A DNA stretch of 64,000 bases, from assembly GCA_028284395.1 (NCBI GenBank), contig JANQRV010000224.1:1-64000 (forward strand), read 5' to 3'. Source of the DNA: Saprospiraceae bacterium (GTDB lineage: Bacteria; Bacteroidota; Bacteroidia; Chitinophagales; Saprospiraceae). The position numbers and the translations under genes were made by a program. The notes under the pieces are model-generated. The model did not search any database, was not told the origin of the DNA, and saw nothing but the letters and a program-made list of their open reading frames with translations. How positions within the stretch are numbered: the stretch's first letter is position 1; each line of letters starts with the position of its first letter. This document shows positions 1 to 8,715 of the stretch, piece by piece.

Positions 1-378
1 TTCCTCCATACTGTGACTTTCTACTATTGGGAAACACCTCCGAGGATCCACCTTACTTGGCGCCTTGCTTTCTCCTGTACTGCGATTATCTGCTTTTGAG
101 AGAAACCTCGGAGGAGGTTTACACTAGGTTGGAGCAACAGACACGCCACGACTTTCCTCCGAGGTTTTTATCAAGAACAAAGCCCGGACAAGAAGAAAAT
201 GGAAGCAGCTAAGCCAAGTGTTCCTCGGAGGTTTGACAACGCTTTTCAGAAAAGACCTCCGAAGATGACCTCGCTATACACAATAGGAGAACACCCCAAA
301 TTCAGAAAGTTGGAAAAGATTCTTATTTTGAGGACCGGTCTGGCACCTCTATATTTCTAAACTTTTTGAATACGTACA
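1..378. other. Non-coding, repeat-rich left edge
   Basis: No convincing gene is seen here. A 61-codon open frame at 27-212 has low-complexity, non-protein-like composition and crosses the palindromic repeats, so I treat it as chance. The stretch is dominated by copies of a 9-bp near-palindrome (separate entry). It precedes the unrecognised gene at 379 and no clear TAnnTTTG promoter was found for that gene. Confidence 0.6.
37..264. repeat. Cluster of CCTCCGAGG palindromes
   Basis: Five copies of CCTC(C/G)GAGG lie at 37-45, 106-114, 156-164, 223-231 and, degenerate as CCTCCGAAG, 256-264. The central base alternates C,G,C,G,C, so neighbouring copies are in opposite orientation. The copies at 103-114 and 156-167 extend to a perfect 12-bp inverted repeat (AAACCTCGGAGG with CCTCCGAGGTTT). 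One more copy lies at 13885-13893, just after the epimerase gene. Function is unknown; a REP-like element or protein-binding sites are both possible. Confidence 0.6.
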
Positions 379-1134
379 ATGGGTTACTATCAATACATTG
401 ATGGCAGAAAATACGACCGTAGCATATTAGACGCAGTCCAGGCACTATTGGACGGCAAAAGCAAGGGCGCACTTTCCGCCAGGGATGCCGCAAAGATCAA
501 ACAGTATTTCATTGACGCACCGGATTTTTCAGCAACCAGTCGCCGGACCATACAACGCATCCTGGAAACCAGCCGGTTCGCAGCAGATGCCAGACCATGG
601 CTAAAAGAACAGTTGGACGCAAAGCCCGTTAACTGGTATGAGAGTCTTGAACGAATTGTCGAGGAAGAATTGGGATTTCACCACCTCAACATCAATGTGA
701 AGGCAGAAATATTGTCCCATCAATTAAAATTTAAGAACACCACCAATTTTGAAGATGCGGTTCGCCTGGCGCTTAAAAACTTTACGCTTTATGCCGGCCA
801 TGAGCAATCTTTGAGGAATGTATTGCAAAATCTCTATGGGTTCGAAGCTGGTACCAACGGTACAACCGATGATGGCCTGCTGGAAGGTATACTGAGCGAT
901 CATCTCAACCATGCGGAATTCTGCCTGGTGCCGCCGGCAGCTCAAACACCCGTACTTCCCGATTACCATCGCTATGCTCCTGATGAAGCAACCATCCCAT
1001 CCAATTGGGTCTTCGGGTTGTTATTACATGAATTGCCCAACTGGTATTTCTGGGCCGTCATCGACCGCGAACATTTACAAGACCCTTTTAATTTTGGCAA
1101 GATCCAGCCGTCTCCGGCTTGGGGCTCCAACTAA
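379..1134 (+). CDS. Hypothetical protein, 251 aa
   Basis: I do not recognise a named family. The N-terminus (MGYYQYIDGRKYDRSILDA) followed by a helical stretch to about residue 80 reminds me of a small uncharacterised N-terminal domain seen in unrelated bacterial proteins, but that is from memory and weak. The middle (about 90-180) is predicted helical and the C-terminal third is aromatic-rich (WVFGLLLHELPNWYFWAV). There is no signal peptide and no clear membrane span. It converges on cysN with only 20 bp between stop codons and no terminator visible. The reading frame is long, begins with ATG and has normal codon use, so it is probably a real gene. Confidence 0.65.
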   Translation: MGYYQYIDGRKYDRSILDAVQALLDGKSKGALSARDAAKIKQYFIDAPDFSATSRRTIQRILETSRFAADARPWLKEQLDAKPVNWYESLERIVEEELGFHHLNINVKAEILSHQLKFKNTTNFEDAVRLALKNFTLYAGHEQSLRNVLQNLYGFEAGTNGTTDDGLLEGILSDHLNHAEFCLVPPAAQTPVLPDYHRYAPDEATIPSNWVFGLLLHELPNWYFWAVIDREHLQDPFNFGKIQPSPAWGSN

Positions 1135-1154
1135 AATTGGTTGGAGCATCGTTC

Positions 1155-2429
1155 TTAGATGATCATACCGGCCGCCACCGTTTCATTGGTTCCCTCATCA
1201 ACTAAAATGATGCTTCCCGTAATCCGGTTTTTCCGATAGCTATCGAAAAAAAGTGGTTTCGTCGTCCGGAGATGTACCCGCGAAATATCATTCATCCCAA
1301 TGGTCTTATCTTCTTGATTACGGTGCAGGGTGTTGATGTCCAGCTTATAGCGAATCTCCTTAATGATGCACCTAGCTTCTCTGGTGGAATGGAGAATCGA
1401 GTATTTTCCTCTGAGTTGCAAAGGACGCTCATTGAACCAACAAAGCATTACATCGAGGTCTTGTTCTACGGTTGGCTGGTTGTTTTCCCGCACGATCATA
1501 TCGCCGCGACTGAGGTCGTAGTCGTCTTCGAGCAGCATGGTGACCGACATCGGTGGGTGCGCCTCATTCAACTCGCCATCGAAGGAATCGATCTTCGCAA
1601 TTTTTGTCGTAAAACCGGAGGGCAACAGCGTGACCTTATCTCCTTTCTTAAAGACGCCCCCGGCAATCCTTCCGGCGTAACCCCTGTAATCGTGAAATTG
1701 ATCATTATAAGGCCGAATGACGTACTGTACCGGAAAACGACAATCGATGAAATTGTGATCGCTGCCAATGTGTACGTTCTCTAAATAGTAGAGTAGGGTA
1801 GTGCCCTTGTACCAAGGCATGTTTTCGGATTCTTCTACGACATTGTCCCCGTTGAGTGCTGAAATCGGGATAAAATGAACATCGTTGACATCCAATTTAT
1901 AAGAAAATTGGCTGAATTCTTTTTTGATGTTTTCAAACACTTCCTGACTGTAGTCGACCAGGTCCATTTTATTAATGCAGACGATCAAATGAGGAATCTG
2001 CAGCAAGGAGGCAATGAAGGAGTGTCTTCGTGTTTGCTCCACAATGCCATTTCTGGCATCGATGAGCACCAATGCCACATTCGCCGTAGATGCCCCCGTC
2101 ACCATATTCCGGGTATACTGAATGTGGCCGGGCGTATCGGCGATGATGAATTTGCGATTCGGCGTGGCAAAATAGCGATAGGCCACGTCGATGGTAATAC
2201 CCTGTTCGCGTTCCGCCTTGAGGCCGTCCGTTAGCAGCGCCAGGTTCACCCCTTCCTCTCCGCGTCTTTCACTGGTTTGTTTGACCGCATCGTACTGATC
2301 TTCAAAGATGGATTTGCTATCGTATAATAATCTTCCGATCAGAGTACTTTTGCCGTCGTCTACACTGCCGGCGGTGGTGAATCGAAGTAGATCGGTATGG
2401 TCGAGTTGTATGTTTGTATTTTCGTTCAT
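1155..2429 (-). CDS. cysN: Sulfate adenylyltransferase subunit 1 (GTPase)
   Basis: CysN is the regulatory GTPase of ATP sulfurylase. With CysD it makes adenosine 5'-phosphosulfate (APS) from ATP and sulfate in the cytoplasm, GTP hydrolysis driving the reaction. The 424-aa product carries the translational-GTPase motifs: P-loop GSVDDGKST at 21-29, DTPGH at 98-102 and NKMD at 153-156, followed by EF-Tu-like beta-barrel domains. Length matches stand-alone CysN; no APS kinase domain is fused, that activity being the separate CysC. It is the last gene of a minus-strand operon DUF2061-cysC-cysD-cysN, separated from cysD by a 170-bp gap that holds a repeat element. No cysH or cysI is in the window, so the operon may serve PAPS-dependent sulfation as well as assimilation. 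Confidence 0.95.
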   Translation of the reverse strand: MNENTNIQLDHTDLLRFTTAGSVDDGKSTLIGRLLYDSKSIFEDQYDAVKQTSERRGEEGVNLALLTDGLKAEREQGITIDVAYRYFATPNRKFIIADTPGHIQYTRNMVTGASTANVALVLIDARNGIVEQTRRHSFIASLLQIPHLIVCINKMDLVDYSQEVFENIKKEFSQFSYKLDVNDVHFIPISALNGDNVVEESENMPWYKGTTLLYYLENVHIGSDHNFIDCRFPVQYVIRPYNDQFHDYRGYAGRIAGGVFKKGDKVTLLPSGFTTKIAKIDSFDGELNEAHPPMSVTMLLEDDYDLSRGDMIVRENNQPTVEQDLDVMLCWFNERPLQLRGKYSILHSTREARCIIKEIRYKLDINTLHRNQEDKTIGMNDISRVHLRTTKPLFFDSYRKNRITGSIILVDEGTNETVAAGMII

Positions 2430-2464
2430 GATTGAAAGTTAATGGAATGAAACTGTGGTGCTTT

Positions 2465-2596
2465 GATGCTACATGGGCCTTGGCGGCCCATTTGATGCTT
2501 TGATACTGGTCACAACTTGCTTTTGCTGATCGACAATGCTGTTTGGCCATCACAGCATCACAGCATCAAGGTAGCCCCCAAGGCTACCGAAGCATC
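2465..2596. repeat. Paired 35-bp hairpin element, copy 1
   Basis: Two 35-bp hairpins face each other at 2465-2499 (minus) and 2562-2596 (plus). Read in element orientation each is AGCATCAA, a 7-bp stem, a 5-nt loop ending CAA, the complementary stem, then G(A/T)AGCATC. The stems are ATGGGCC/GGCCCAT and GGTAGCC/GGCTACC, so bases change while pairing is kept. Starts are 97 bp apart, exactly as in the second copy at 11033-11164. The element fills the cysD-cysN gap and ends just before the cysD stop codon. Confidence 0.8.
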
Positions 2597-2599
2597 TTC

Positions 2600-3505
2600 T
2601 TAAAAATATCCTTTCTTCTTACGATCTTCCATCGAAGTCTCCGACCGCTTGTCATCCGTACGTCCCCCTCTCTCGGTTTTGCGCGCCATGGAAACTTCCT
2701 TAATGATGTCTTCCAGATTGGCGGCCTCCGATTCCCAGACGCCGGTACAAGTCATATCGCCAATCGTCCGGCATCGGACCATCATTTCTTTGACCTGCTC
2801 GGTGGGCCGGCGCGTGATGTACTCACAGTCGGCCAATAGGGTGCCTTCCCGTTCAAATACCAATCTTTTGTGGGCGTAATACAGATTGGGCAGGGGGACG
2901 TTTTCGATGGCCAAGTATTGCCAGACATCTAATTCGGTCCAGTTGCTGATGGGAAATACCCGGAAGTGCTCACCGTAGTGCTTTTTGCTGTTGAACAGGT
3001 TCCACAGTTCCGGTCTTTGATTCTTGGGATCCCATTGACCAAATTCGTCGCGGTGCGAAAAGAATCTTTCCTTGGCCCTGGCCTTCTCTTCATCCCGGCG
3101 TGCTCCACCCAGGGCGGCATCGAATTTGCCATTTTCCAGGGACTCCAGTAAAACGAAGGTTTGTAGACCATTTCTACTGGCGTTGTATCCTTTTTCCTCG
3201 ACTAGTTTTCCGTCGTCGATGGCCTTTTGAACGGAGCCTACGATCAGTCGTGCTCCCAGGCGTTCGACCAGTTCATCACGGAATTGAATGGTTTCCGGAA
3301 AATTGTGTCCGGTATCGATATGCAAAAGCGGGAAGGGGATCTTGGCCGGGTAAAAGGCCTTTGCCGCTAAATGAGTCATCAATATAGAATCCTTACCCCC
3401 CGAGAACATGATGACGGGATTTTCAAATTGCGCTGCCACTTCCCGGAGCACAAAGATCGATTCCGATTCCAACTCCCGTAGGTGGTTGAGGTGATAATTC
3501 GTCAT
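2600..3505 (-). CDS. cysD: Sulfate adenylyltransferase subunit 2
   Basis: CysD is the catalytic subunit of ATP sulfurylase and forms APS with CysN. The 301-aa sequence has the PP-loop SGGKDS at residues 35-40, the conserved FPLLHIDTGHNFPET segment, and the usual basic C-terminus ending GRTDDKRSETSMEDRKK. Length is typical. Its ATG overlaps the cysC stop by ATGA (3502-3505), which indicates translational coupling within the operon. It is followed by 170 bp carrying a paired-hairpin repeat before cysN, which could affect relative expression of the two subunits. Confidence 0.96.
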   Translation of the reverse strand: MTNYHLNHLRELESESIFVLREVAAQFENPVIMFSGGKDSILMTHLAAKAFYPAKIPFPLLHIDTGHNFPETIQFRDELVERLGARLIVGSVQKAIDDGKLVEEKGYNASRNGLQTFVLLESLENGKFDAALGGARRDEEKARAKERFFSHRDEFGQWDPKNQRPELWNLFNSKKHYGEHFRVFPISNWTELDVWQYLAIENVPLPNLYYAHKRLVFEREGTLLADCEYITRRPTEQVKEMMVRCRTIGDMTCTGVWESEAANLEDIIKEVSMARKTERGGRTDDKRSETSMEDRKKKGYF

Positions 3506-4101
3506 GCTAACACTATTTTTTGCAAAATGAATTGATAGATCGATTCGACGGATTGATCGATCGTCTGTTGGTCTGTTTGTATTTCCAATTGTGGATGGAG
3601 CGGTGGTTCATAAGGAGAATCGATGCCCGTAAAACCTTTGATCTCTCCACTTCTTGCTTTCTTGTAAAGCCCCTTGACATCCCGTTGTTCGCATACTTCG
3701 AGGGGGGCGTTGACGTAAATTTCGATGAAATCGTCGGCCCCTACGATGTCTCTTGCCATCGCTCTAATCTCTCTAGTTGGACTGATGAAGGAGTTGATGC
3801 TGATGATGCCGCTGTTCAGGTAGAGCTTTGAAACTTCCGCAATACGACGGATATTTTCCTGTCGGTCCTCTACACTGAAACCTAGGTTTTTATTAATGCC
3901 CGAACGGATATTGTCTCCGTCCAAAACTTGCGCACAAAAACCATTGTTATATAAATGGCGTTCGAGTGCCTGAGCAATGGTGCTTTTACCAGAGCCCGAT
4001 AAACCCGTCAACCAAATAACTTTGCTTCGCTGTTCCAGCATTTTTTCCCGGTCCGAGCGTTGTAATAACCGATCGAAAATGGGATGAATATTGTTTTTCA
4101 C
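3502..4101 (-). CDS. cysC: Adenylyl-sulfate kinase
   Basis: CysC phosphorylates APS at the 3' position to give PAPS, the sulfuryl donor for sulfotransferases. I place the start at the GTG whose last bases overlap the TGA of the upstream DUF2061 gene (GTGA, 4098-4101). This gives 199 aa beginning MKNNIHPIFDRLLQRSD, which fits the usual N-terminus; a longer frame reaching 4173 would overlap the upstream gene by 76 bp. Seen motifs are the P-loop GLSGSGKST at 33-41 and DGDNIRSGINKNLGF. A free-standing APS kinase beside cysDN, with no cysH nearby, and a PAPS-type sulfotransferase at 29815 in the same region suggest PAPS is used to sulfate the polysaccharide. Confidence 0.94.
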   Translation of the reverse strand: MKNNIHPIFDRLLQRSDREKMLEQRSKVIWLTGLSGSGKSTIAQALERHLYNNGFCAQVLDGDNIRSGINKNLGFSVEDRQENIRRIAEVSKLYLNSGIISINSFISPTREIRAMARDIVGADDFIEIYVNAPLEVCEQRDVKGLYKKARSGEIKGFTGIDSPYEPPLHPQLEIQTDQQTIDQSVESIYQFILQKIVLA

Positions 4102-4379
4102 GTCAAAGGAGCTTTGTTCTTTTTTTTTGCGGCGAAGACCGTGCGAACGGAGCCTCGGGGCGCCATTTGCCACGCGCGTTCGTGGAGGTAGTAAATGACC
4201 AGTTTGATGACCAGTTCCAGGCCTGCTACCATAGTGGATTTCTCCAGAACGTCTTCACATCCAGTGTTACTGAAAACGAGGAAAGCCAAAATAAAAGTAG
4301 TTCCTGTAGCGATGAACCTCCAGGTGATCGCCTTTAAAATACTTCTTGCTCGAGATTCCTTTTGAATTTGTTTTGCCAC
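4098..4379 (-). CDS. DUF2061 small membrane protein
   Basis: A 93-aa protein with the DUF2061 pattern: a positively charged start, KAITWRFIATGTTF leading into a hydrophobic segment, then a second segment (VAGLELVIKLVIYYLHERAW) with the conserved HERxW. Two membrane spans are likely. The start is GTG. Proteins of this family occur beside or fused to APS kinase genes in other bacteria, from memory, and here it is the first gene of the cys operon and coupled to cysC by a GTGA overlap. The molecular role is not established; a link to sulfate uptake or activation is inference from context. Confidence 0.85.
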   Translation of the reverse strand: MAKQIQKESRARSILKAITWRFIATGTTFILAFLVFSNTGCEDVLEKSTMVAGLELVIKLVIYYLHERAWQMAPRGSVRTVFAAKKKNKAPLT

Positions 4380-4405
4380 GTGAAATTAGATTTTTTTTAA
4401 AAAAT

Positions 4406-4593
4406 AGTCTTGTTCAGAAATAAGAAATGATGATATGAAATTTAGATTTTTGTGCTGATCCCCGCCTGACCGATCAGTCGGGCAGGAAGGAACGCCCGGA
4501 GCCTAATAGCCGAAGCTATTAAGGCGAGGACGTGACAAAGAGCAGTGCAAAAAGATATTTTCATATCGCAGATTGTTATTTTTGAACAAGACT
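4406..4593. repeat. 188-bp inverted-repeat element (MITE- or REP-like)
   Basis: The arms 4406-4459 and 4540-4593 are imperfect inverted copies about 54 bp long: both termini read AGTCTTGTTCA inward, with shared ATATGAAA and TTTTTG blocks. Inside are two further hairpins, CCTGACCGATCAGTCGGGCAGG-like at about 4464-4485 and GCCTAATAGC with GCTATTAAGGC at 4501-4525. No coding capacity is present. A non-autonomous mobile element or a structured RNA are both possible; no target-site duplication was evident. Confidence 0.7.
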
Positions 4594-4599
4594 AATGCT

Positions 4600-4741
4600 A
4601 ACACTATGGATTCTATTGACGCTATAGTTGCTGTTGTTACTTTTGTTTCAACACTGTGCTGTGTGTGACTTAGTCGTCACAGAAGCCATAGCCGCCAAAG
4701 AAGCTAGAGCAACAACAGAATCCACTTAGTAAAATAGTGTT
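4600..4741. repeat. 142-bp imperfect hairpin element
   Basis: Outer arms AACACTA (4600-4606) and TAGTGTT (4735-4741), inner arms GGATTCT (4608-4614) and AGAATCC (4717-4723), and an apical stem GTGAC/GTCAC (4665-4669, 4676-4680) share nearly one centre near 4671. Intermediate pairing is imperfect. It abuts the preceding 188-bp element, so the two may form one composite insertion. Confidence 0.55.
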
Positions 4742-4752
4742 CTTCTCAGATG

Positions 4753-4850
4753 TCGTGTCTTATGTAACTACATTGGGAACTGCCTCGTATACCGGAAAGT
4801 ACGGAGGCTAAGACGAGATTGTAAACTTTTGAAGTTAGAACACTTCAAAA
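4753..4850 (+). promoter_or_regulatory. Structured segment upstream of metH
   Basis: Nested pairing is visible. An outer stem TCGTGTCTTA (4753-4762) with TAAGACGA (4809-4816) encloses GCCTCGTA (4782-4789) with TACGGAGGC (4800-4808), the two right arms being directly adjacent. A separate perfect 9-bp hairpin, TTTTGAAGT (4827-4835) with ACTTCAAAA (4842-4850), follows. It does not match a riboswitch class I know. If the promoter near 4927 is the real one, this segment would lie outside the metH mRNA. Confidence 0.3.
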
Positions 4851-4926
4851 CATAGAGCGAGATGTGATGAATGATTTCGAGTAATAATATTACGCAACAA
4901 ATATAGCCATTATTTTGATAATAGCT

Positions 4927-4934
4927 TACTTTTG
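4927..4934 (+). promoter_or_regulatory. Candidate -7 box of metH promoter
   Basis: TACTTTTG fits the Bacteroidota -7 consensus TAnnTTTG, 17 bp before the metH ATG. A TTTG at the right upstream distance is lacking, so support is partial. It would give a very short 5' untranslated region. Confidence 0.35.
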
Positions 4935-4951
4935 TGCCTTAATTCAAAACC

Positions 4952-7900
4952 ATGTCAGGTATGGATACGGGAAAATTACTAAAAAGATTGCTTCAGGAGC
5001 GAATTTTGGTCATCGACGGTGCAATGGGTACCATGGTGCAGGAATACCAGTTGGAAGAAAAGGATTTTCGGGGAGACCGCTTCGAGGATTATCACATGGA
5101 TATCAAGGGCAACAACGATGTGTTGTCGATTACCCAGCCCAATGTGATTCGCCAGATCCATAAGGCTTATCTGGAAGCCGGTGCGGATATCATTGAGACC
5201 AATACCTTTTCCTCTACCAGCATCGCACAAGCCGATTACGACATGGAAGCCTACGTTTATGAAATGAACGTGGCATCGGCCAAGATTGCTAAAGAAGTGG
5301 CCACTGAATTTACGGCTAAGAATCCGGACAAACCCCGGTTTGTGGCGGGGGCATTAGGACCCACCAATAAAACCGCTTCGCTTTCACCGGATGTGAACGA
5401 TCCGGGGTTTCGGGCCATCTTTTTTGATGATTTAAGAGCAGCATATGGGGAGCAGGCCCGGGGTCTACTGGATGGTGGAGCAGACTTGCTGTTGTTGGAA
5501 ACCATCATCGATACCCTGAATGTCAAAGCGGCACTTTTTGCCATCGAAGAAATATTTGAAGAACGAGGAATTAGAGTGCCCATCATGGTGTCGGGGACGA
5601 TTACGGATGCGAGCGGCAGGATCCTTTCCGGCCAGACAACGGAGGCGTTTTGGACCTCGGTAAACCACATCGACTTATTGAGTGTCGGATTGAATTGCGC
5701 CCTGGGGGCACAGGAGATGAGGCCGTACCTGCAAACGCTTTCCAAAGTAGCCGACTGTTTTGTGAGCGCCTATCCCAATGCCGGATTGCCAAACGAATTC
5801 GGCGAATACGATCAGGGGGCAGAAGAAATGGAGCAATACATCCGTGAATTTGCCCAGAGTGGATTGGTCAATTTTATTGGTGGTTGCTGTGGCACTACAC
5901 CCGACCACATTCGTGCCATGGCAAAAGGGGTAGAGGGTATTTCGCCCCGCAAAGTATCGGAAATCGAAGCTTATACCCAATTGAGTGGTCTGGAACCACT
6001 GACCATTCGGCCGGAAACAAACTTTGTCAATGTTGGAGAGCGGACCAATGTTACGGGTTCGCGAAAATTTGCCCGATTAATCAAGGCGGGAGATTACGAC
6101 GAAGCCTTATCGGTAGCCCTGCATCAGGTAGAAGGCGGCGCGCAGATCATCGATGTGAATATGGATGAAGGACTGCTGGATTCAAAGAAAGCAATGACCG
6201 AGTTTCTACATCTGTTAATGTCCGAACCGGAAATTGCCAAACTGCCCATCATGATCGACTCTTCCAAATTTGAAGTCATTGAGGCCGGGCTGAAATGTGT
6301 ACAGGGTAAATCGGTCGTGAATTCCATTTCACTTAAAGAAGGAGAGGAGCAGTTTATACGACACGCCAAACTAGTCAAGCGTTACGGAGCCATTCCCTTG
6401 GTAATGGCATTTGATGAGGAGGGTCAGGCCGACACCATGGAGCGCAAGGTTGAAATTTGCAAACGGGCTTACGACATCCTGACGCAACAAATCGGTTATC
6501 GGGGAGTCGACATCATCTTTGACCCCAATATTTTTGCCGTCGCAACGGGGATCGAGGAACACAACCAATATGCGATGCATTTCATCGAGGCGACCAGAAG
6601 AATCAAAGAATTGTGTCCGGGTGCGAAAGTAAGCGGCGGTGTCAGTAATATTTCTTTTTCTTACCGCGGAAACAATGTGGTCCGGGAGGCCATGCATTCT
6701 GCTTTCTTGTACCACGCCATACAGGCGGGAATGGATATGGGTATTGTGAATGCCGGGCTGATCGAAGTATACGAAGCCATTCCCAAAGAATTATTGACAC
6801 GAGTTGAAGATGTCTTGTTTGATCGAAGACCAGATGCGACCGAACGTCTAACCGAGTTTGCAGAGCAGGTCAAAGGAGATGGGGGTAAAACGATCGCCAA
6901 AGATCTGTCCTGGCGGGAAAATTCGGTAGAAGAGCGATTGTCGCACGCGCTGGTCAAAGGAATCACGGATTACATTGAAAAGGATGTTGAAGAGGCTCGA
7001 TTAAAAGCCAGCCGACCATTGGATGTGATCGAGGGACCCTTGATGGATGGAATGAATGTAGTAGGGGACTTATTCGGGGCGGGGAAAATGTTCTTGCCGC
7101 AAGTCGTCAAGAGCGCCCGCGTGATGAAGAAAGCAGTTGCTTACCTGACTCCGTTCATTGAAGCGGAAAAGATGTCGGGTGGAAAATCTTCCAAAGGAAA
7201 GCTGCTTTTGGCAACGGTAAAAGGAGATGTGCACGATATTGGCAAGAATATTGTAGGAGTAGTACTGGGATGCAATAATTATGATATTATTGACCTGGGG
7301 GTAATGGTGCCGGCAGATAAGATACTAAAGGCGGCCAAAGCCCATCAAGTTGACATCATAGGCCTTTCGGGCCTCATCACCCCGTCGCTCGATGAAATGA
7401 CTTTCGTGGCAAGAGAAATGCAACGGCAAGGTTTCAATGTTCCCTTGCTCATTGGCGGAGCGACTACTTCCAAAACCCACACGGCTGTTAAGATTGAACC
7501 TGAATACGATGCGGGGCCCGTTGTTCACGTACTCGATGCATCCAAGAGCGTGGCCGTGGCTGGTGCGCTGTTAAACAGCGATCCCGACAAAAGAAATACG
7601 TTTATTACCGAACAAAGAGATGCCTACCATCGTATCAGAGAATCAAGAGGAGATCGAACCGGTGTAAAGAAATACATCGGCCTGGAAGAGGCCCGGAAAA
7701 ATCGATTTGCCATCGATTGGAATGGCTACCAGGTTTCCAAACCTGAATTTTTAGGTAAAAAGATCTTTGAAGATTTTGATTTGCAGCAATTGGTAGAGGT
7801 GATCGATTGGACGCCATTTTTCAGCACTTGGCAGATGGCGGGAAAGTTTCCGGCAATTTTAACCGATGAAGTGGTGGGCACCGAAGCCCAAAAGCTATTC

Positions 7901-8647
7901 GATGACGCCCGGGAAATGTTGAAAAAAATCATTGCGGAGCAATGGATAACGGCCAAAGGAGTAGTGGGTATTTATCCAGCCAACTCCGTGCGACACGATG
8001 ACATTGAGATTTATGCCGATGAAACGAGAACCGAACCACTAATGGTGGCCAACCACTTGCGGCAACAGCGTAAAAAAGCACCGGGACAACCAAATCTTAG
8101 TCTGGCTGACTTTGTTGCACCAAAGGGTGAAAAGGAAGATTACATCGGGGCTTTTGCCGTTACCGCAGGTCTCGGTATTGAAAATAAAGTCAAGCAATTC
8201 GAAGCGGCGTTCGATGACTACAATGCCATTCTTCTGAAGGCTTTGGCGGATCGGTTGGCCGAAGCCTTTGCCGAATGGATGCACCGCTACGTGCGCACCG
8301 AATTATGGGGATATGCATCCGAGGAATCGCTGGATAATCAAGCTTTGATCTCAGAGAAGTATCAAGGCATTCGGCCGGCTCCCGGTTATCCCGCTTGTCC
8401 GGAACATACCGAAAAAGGAAAGATCTGGACCTTGTTGGATGTTGAAGAACATACCGGCATGAAGTTAACCGAGAGCTATGCCATGTACCCGGCGGCTTCC
8501 GTTTCGGGTTGGTATTTTGCACATCCGCAATCCAAATACTTTGGATTGGGACAGATTATGGAGGACCAGGCGGCGGATTACGCAAAGCGTAAAAAGATGT
8601 CCGATGGCCAGGCGGAAAAATGGCTGGCACCGGTCTTGAATAATTGA
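4952..8647 (+). CDS. metH: Cobalamin-dependent methionine synthase
   Basis: MetH transfers the methyl group of 5-methyltetrahydrofolate to homocysteine through methylcobalamin. The 1231-aa product is full length and has all four modules in order. The homocysteine domain (about 1-330) has zinc ligands Cys249 and the Cys312-Cys313 pair in GGCCGTTP. The pterin-binding domain (about 350-620) contains [12 protein letters not shown]. The B12 domain (about 650-900) has DVHDIGK, whose His761 is the lower axial cobalt ligand. The activation (SAM-binding) domain has [15 protein letters not shown] near the C-terminus. The ATG at 4952 is chosen although a second in-frame ATG lies at 4961; neither has a strong ribosome binding site. 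It stands alone between the cys operon and the polysaccharide locus and appears to be ordinary core metabolism. Confidence 0.97.
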   Translation: MSGMDTGKLLKRLLQERILVIDGAMGTMVQEYQLEEKDFRGDRFEDYHMDIKGNNDVLSITQPNVIRQIHKAYLEAGADIIETNTFSSTSIAQADYDMEAYVYEMNVASAKIAKEVATEFTAKNPDKPRFVAGALGPTNKTASLSPDVNDPGFRAIFFDDLRAAYGEQARGLLDGGADLLLLETIIDTLNVKAALFAIEEIFEERGIRVPIMVSGTITDASGRILSGQTTEAFWTSVNHIDLLSVGLNCALGAQEMRPYLQTLSKVADCFVSAYPNAGLPNEFGEYDQGAEEMEQYIREFAQSGLVNFIGGCCGTTPDHIRAMAKGVEGISPRKVSEIEAYTQLSGLEPLTIRPETNFVNVGERTNVTGSRKFARLIKAGDYDEALSVALHQVEGGAQIIDVNMDEGLLDSKKAMTEFLHLLMSEPEIAKLPIMIDSSKFEVIEAGLKCVQGKSVVNSISLKEGEEQFIRHAKLVKRYGAIPLVMAFDEEGQADTMERKVEICKRAYDILTQQIGYRGVDIIFDPNIFAVATGIEEHNQYAMHFIEATRRIKELCPGAKVSGGVSNISFSYRGNNVVREAMHSAFLYHAIQAGMDMGIVNAGLIEVYEAIPKELLTRVEDVLFDRRPDATERLTEFAEQVKGDGGKTIAKDLSWRENSVEERLSHALVKGITDYIEKDVEEARLKASRPLDVIEGPLMDGMNVVGDLFGAGKMFLPQVVKSARVMKKAVAYLTPFIEAEKMSGGKSSKGKLLLATVKGDVHDIGKNIVGVVLGCNNYDIIDLGVMVPADKILKAAKAHQVDIIGLSGLITPSLDEMTFVAREMQRQGFNVPLLIGGATTSKTHTAVKIEPEYDAGPVVHVLDASKSVAVAGALLNSDPDKRNTFITEQRDAYHRIRESRGDRTGVKKYIGLEEARKNRFAIDWNGYQVSKPEFLGKKIFEDFDLQQLVEVIDWTPFFSTWQMAGKFPAILTDEVVGTEAQKLFDDAREMLKKIIAEQWITAKGVVGIYPANSVRHDDIEIYADETRTEPLMVANHLRQQRKKAPGQPNLSLADFVAPKGEKEDYIGAFAVTAGLGIENKVKQFEAAFDDYNAILLKALADRLAEAFAEWMHRYVRTELWGYASEESLDNQALISEKYQGIRPAPGYPACPEHTEKGKIWTLLDVEEHTGMKLTESYAMYPAASVSGWYFAHPQSKYFGLGQIMEDQAADYAKRKKMSDGQAEKWLAPVLNN

Positions 8648-8655
8648 GTAAAATT

Positions 8656-8686
8656 TTTGTTCATTTTCGTAGAAGTTTTATATTTG
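8656..8686 (+). promoter_or_regulatory. Bacteroidota-type promoter
   Basis: TTTG (8656-8659), a 19-bp spacer, then TATATTTG (8679-8686) match the TTTG-N19-TAnnTTTG consensus of the primary sigma factor in Bacteroidota. Transcription from it would begin near 8693. It therefore reads the winged-helix gene from 8716 and rules out a start at 8644. It is the best-supported promoter in the window and probably drives the 8716-10985 operon. Confidence 0.65.
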
Positions 8687-8715
8687 CGTTCATATTGAGT
8701 CATTTTATTACTCAA

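Larger units (their letters stand above)
4380..4951. other. Intergenic region between divergent cys operon and metH
   Basis: This 572-bp region holds no convincing gene. It contains a 188-bp inverted-repeat element (4406-4593), a second hairpin element (4600-4741), a structured segment (4753-4850) and a candidate metH promoter near 4927; each is listed separately. A 20-codon frame at 4606 lies inside a hairpin arm and is not supported. No cobalamin, SAM-I or SAM-II riboswitch consensus was recognised. Confidence 0.6.

Noticed and set aside
27-212. 61-codon open frame at the left edge
   Set aside because: It runs through the palindromic repeat cluster, has no recognisable composition or start signal, and looks like chance.
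4606-4668. Possible 20-aa leader peptide upstream of metH
   Set aside because: The frame is one arm of a hairpin element, with no ribosome binding site and no run of regulatory codons such as Met.
4380-4951. Cobalamin or SAM riboswitch before metH
   Set aside because: None of the conserved core sequences of these classes (B12 box, SAM-I or SAM-II cores) could be found by reading either strand.
8644-8715. Longer N-terminus for the winged-helix regulator
   Set aside because: A good promoter (8656-8686) lies within it and the extension does not resemble the family; the start at 8716 is preferred.
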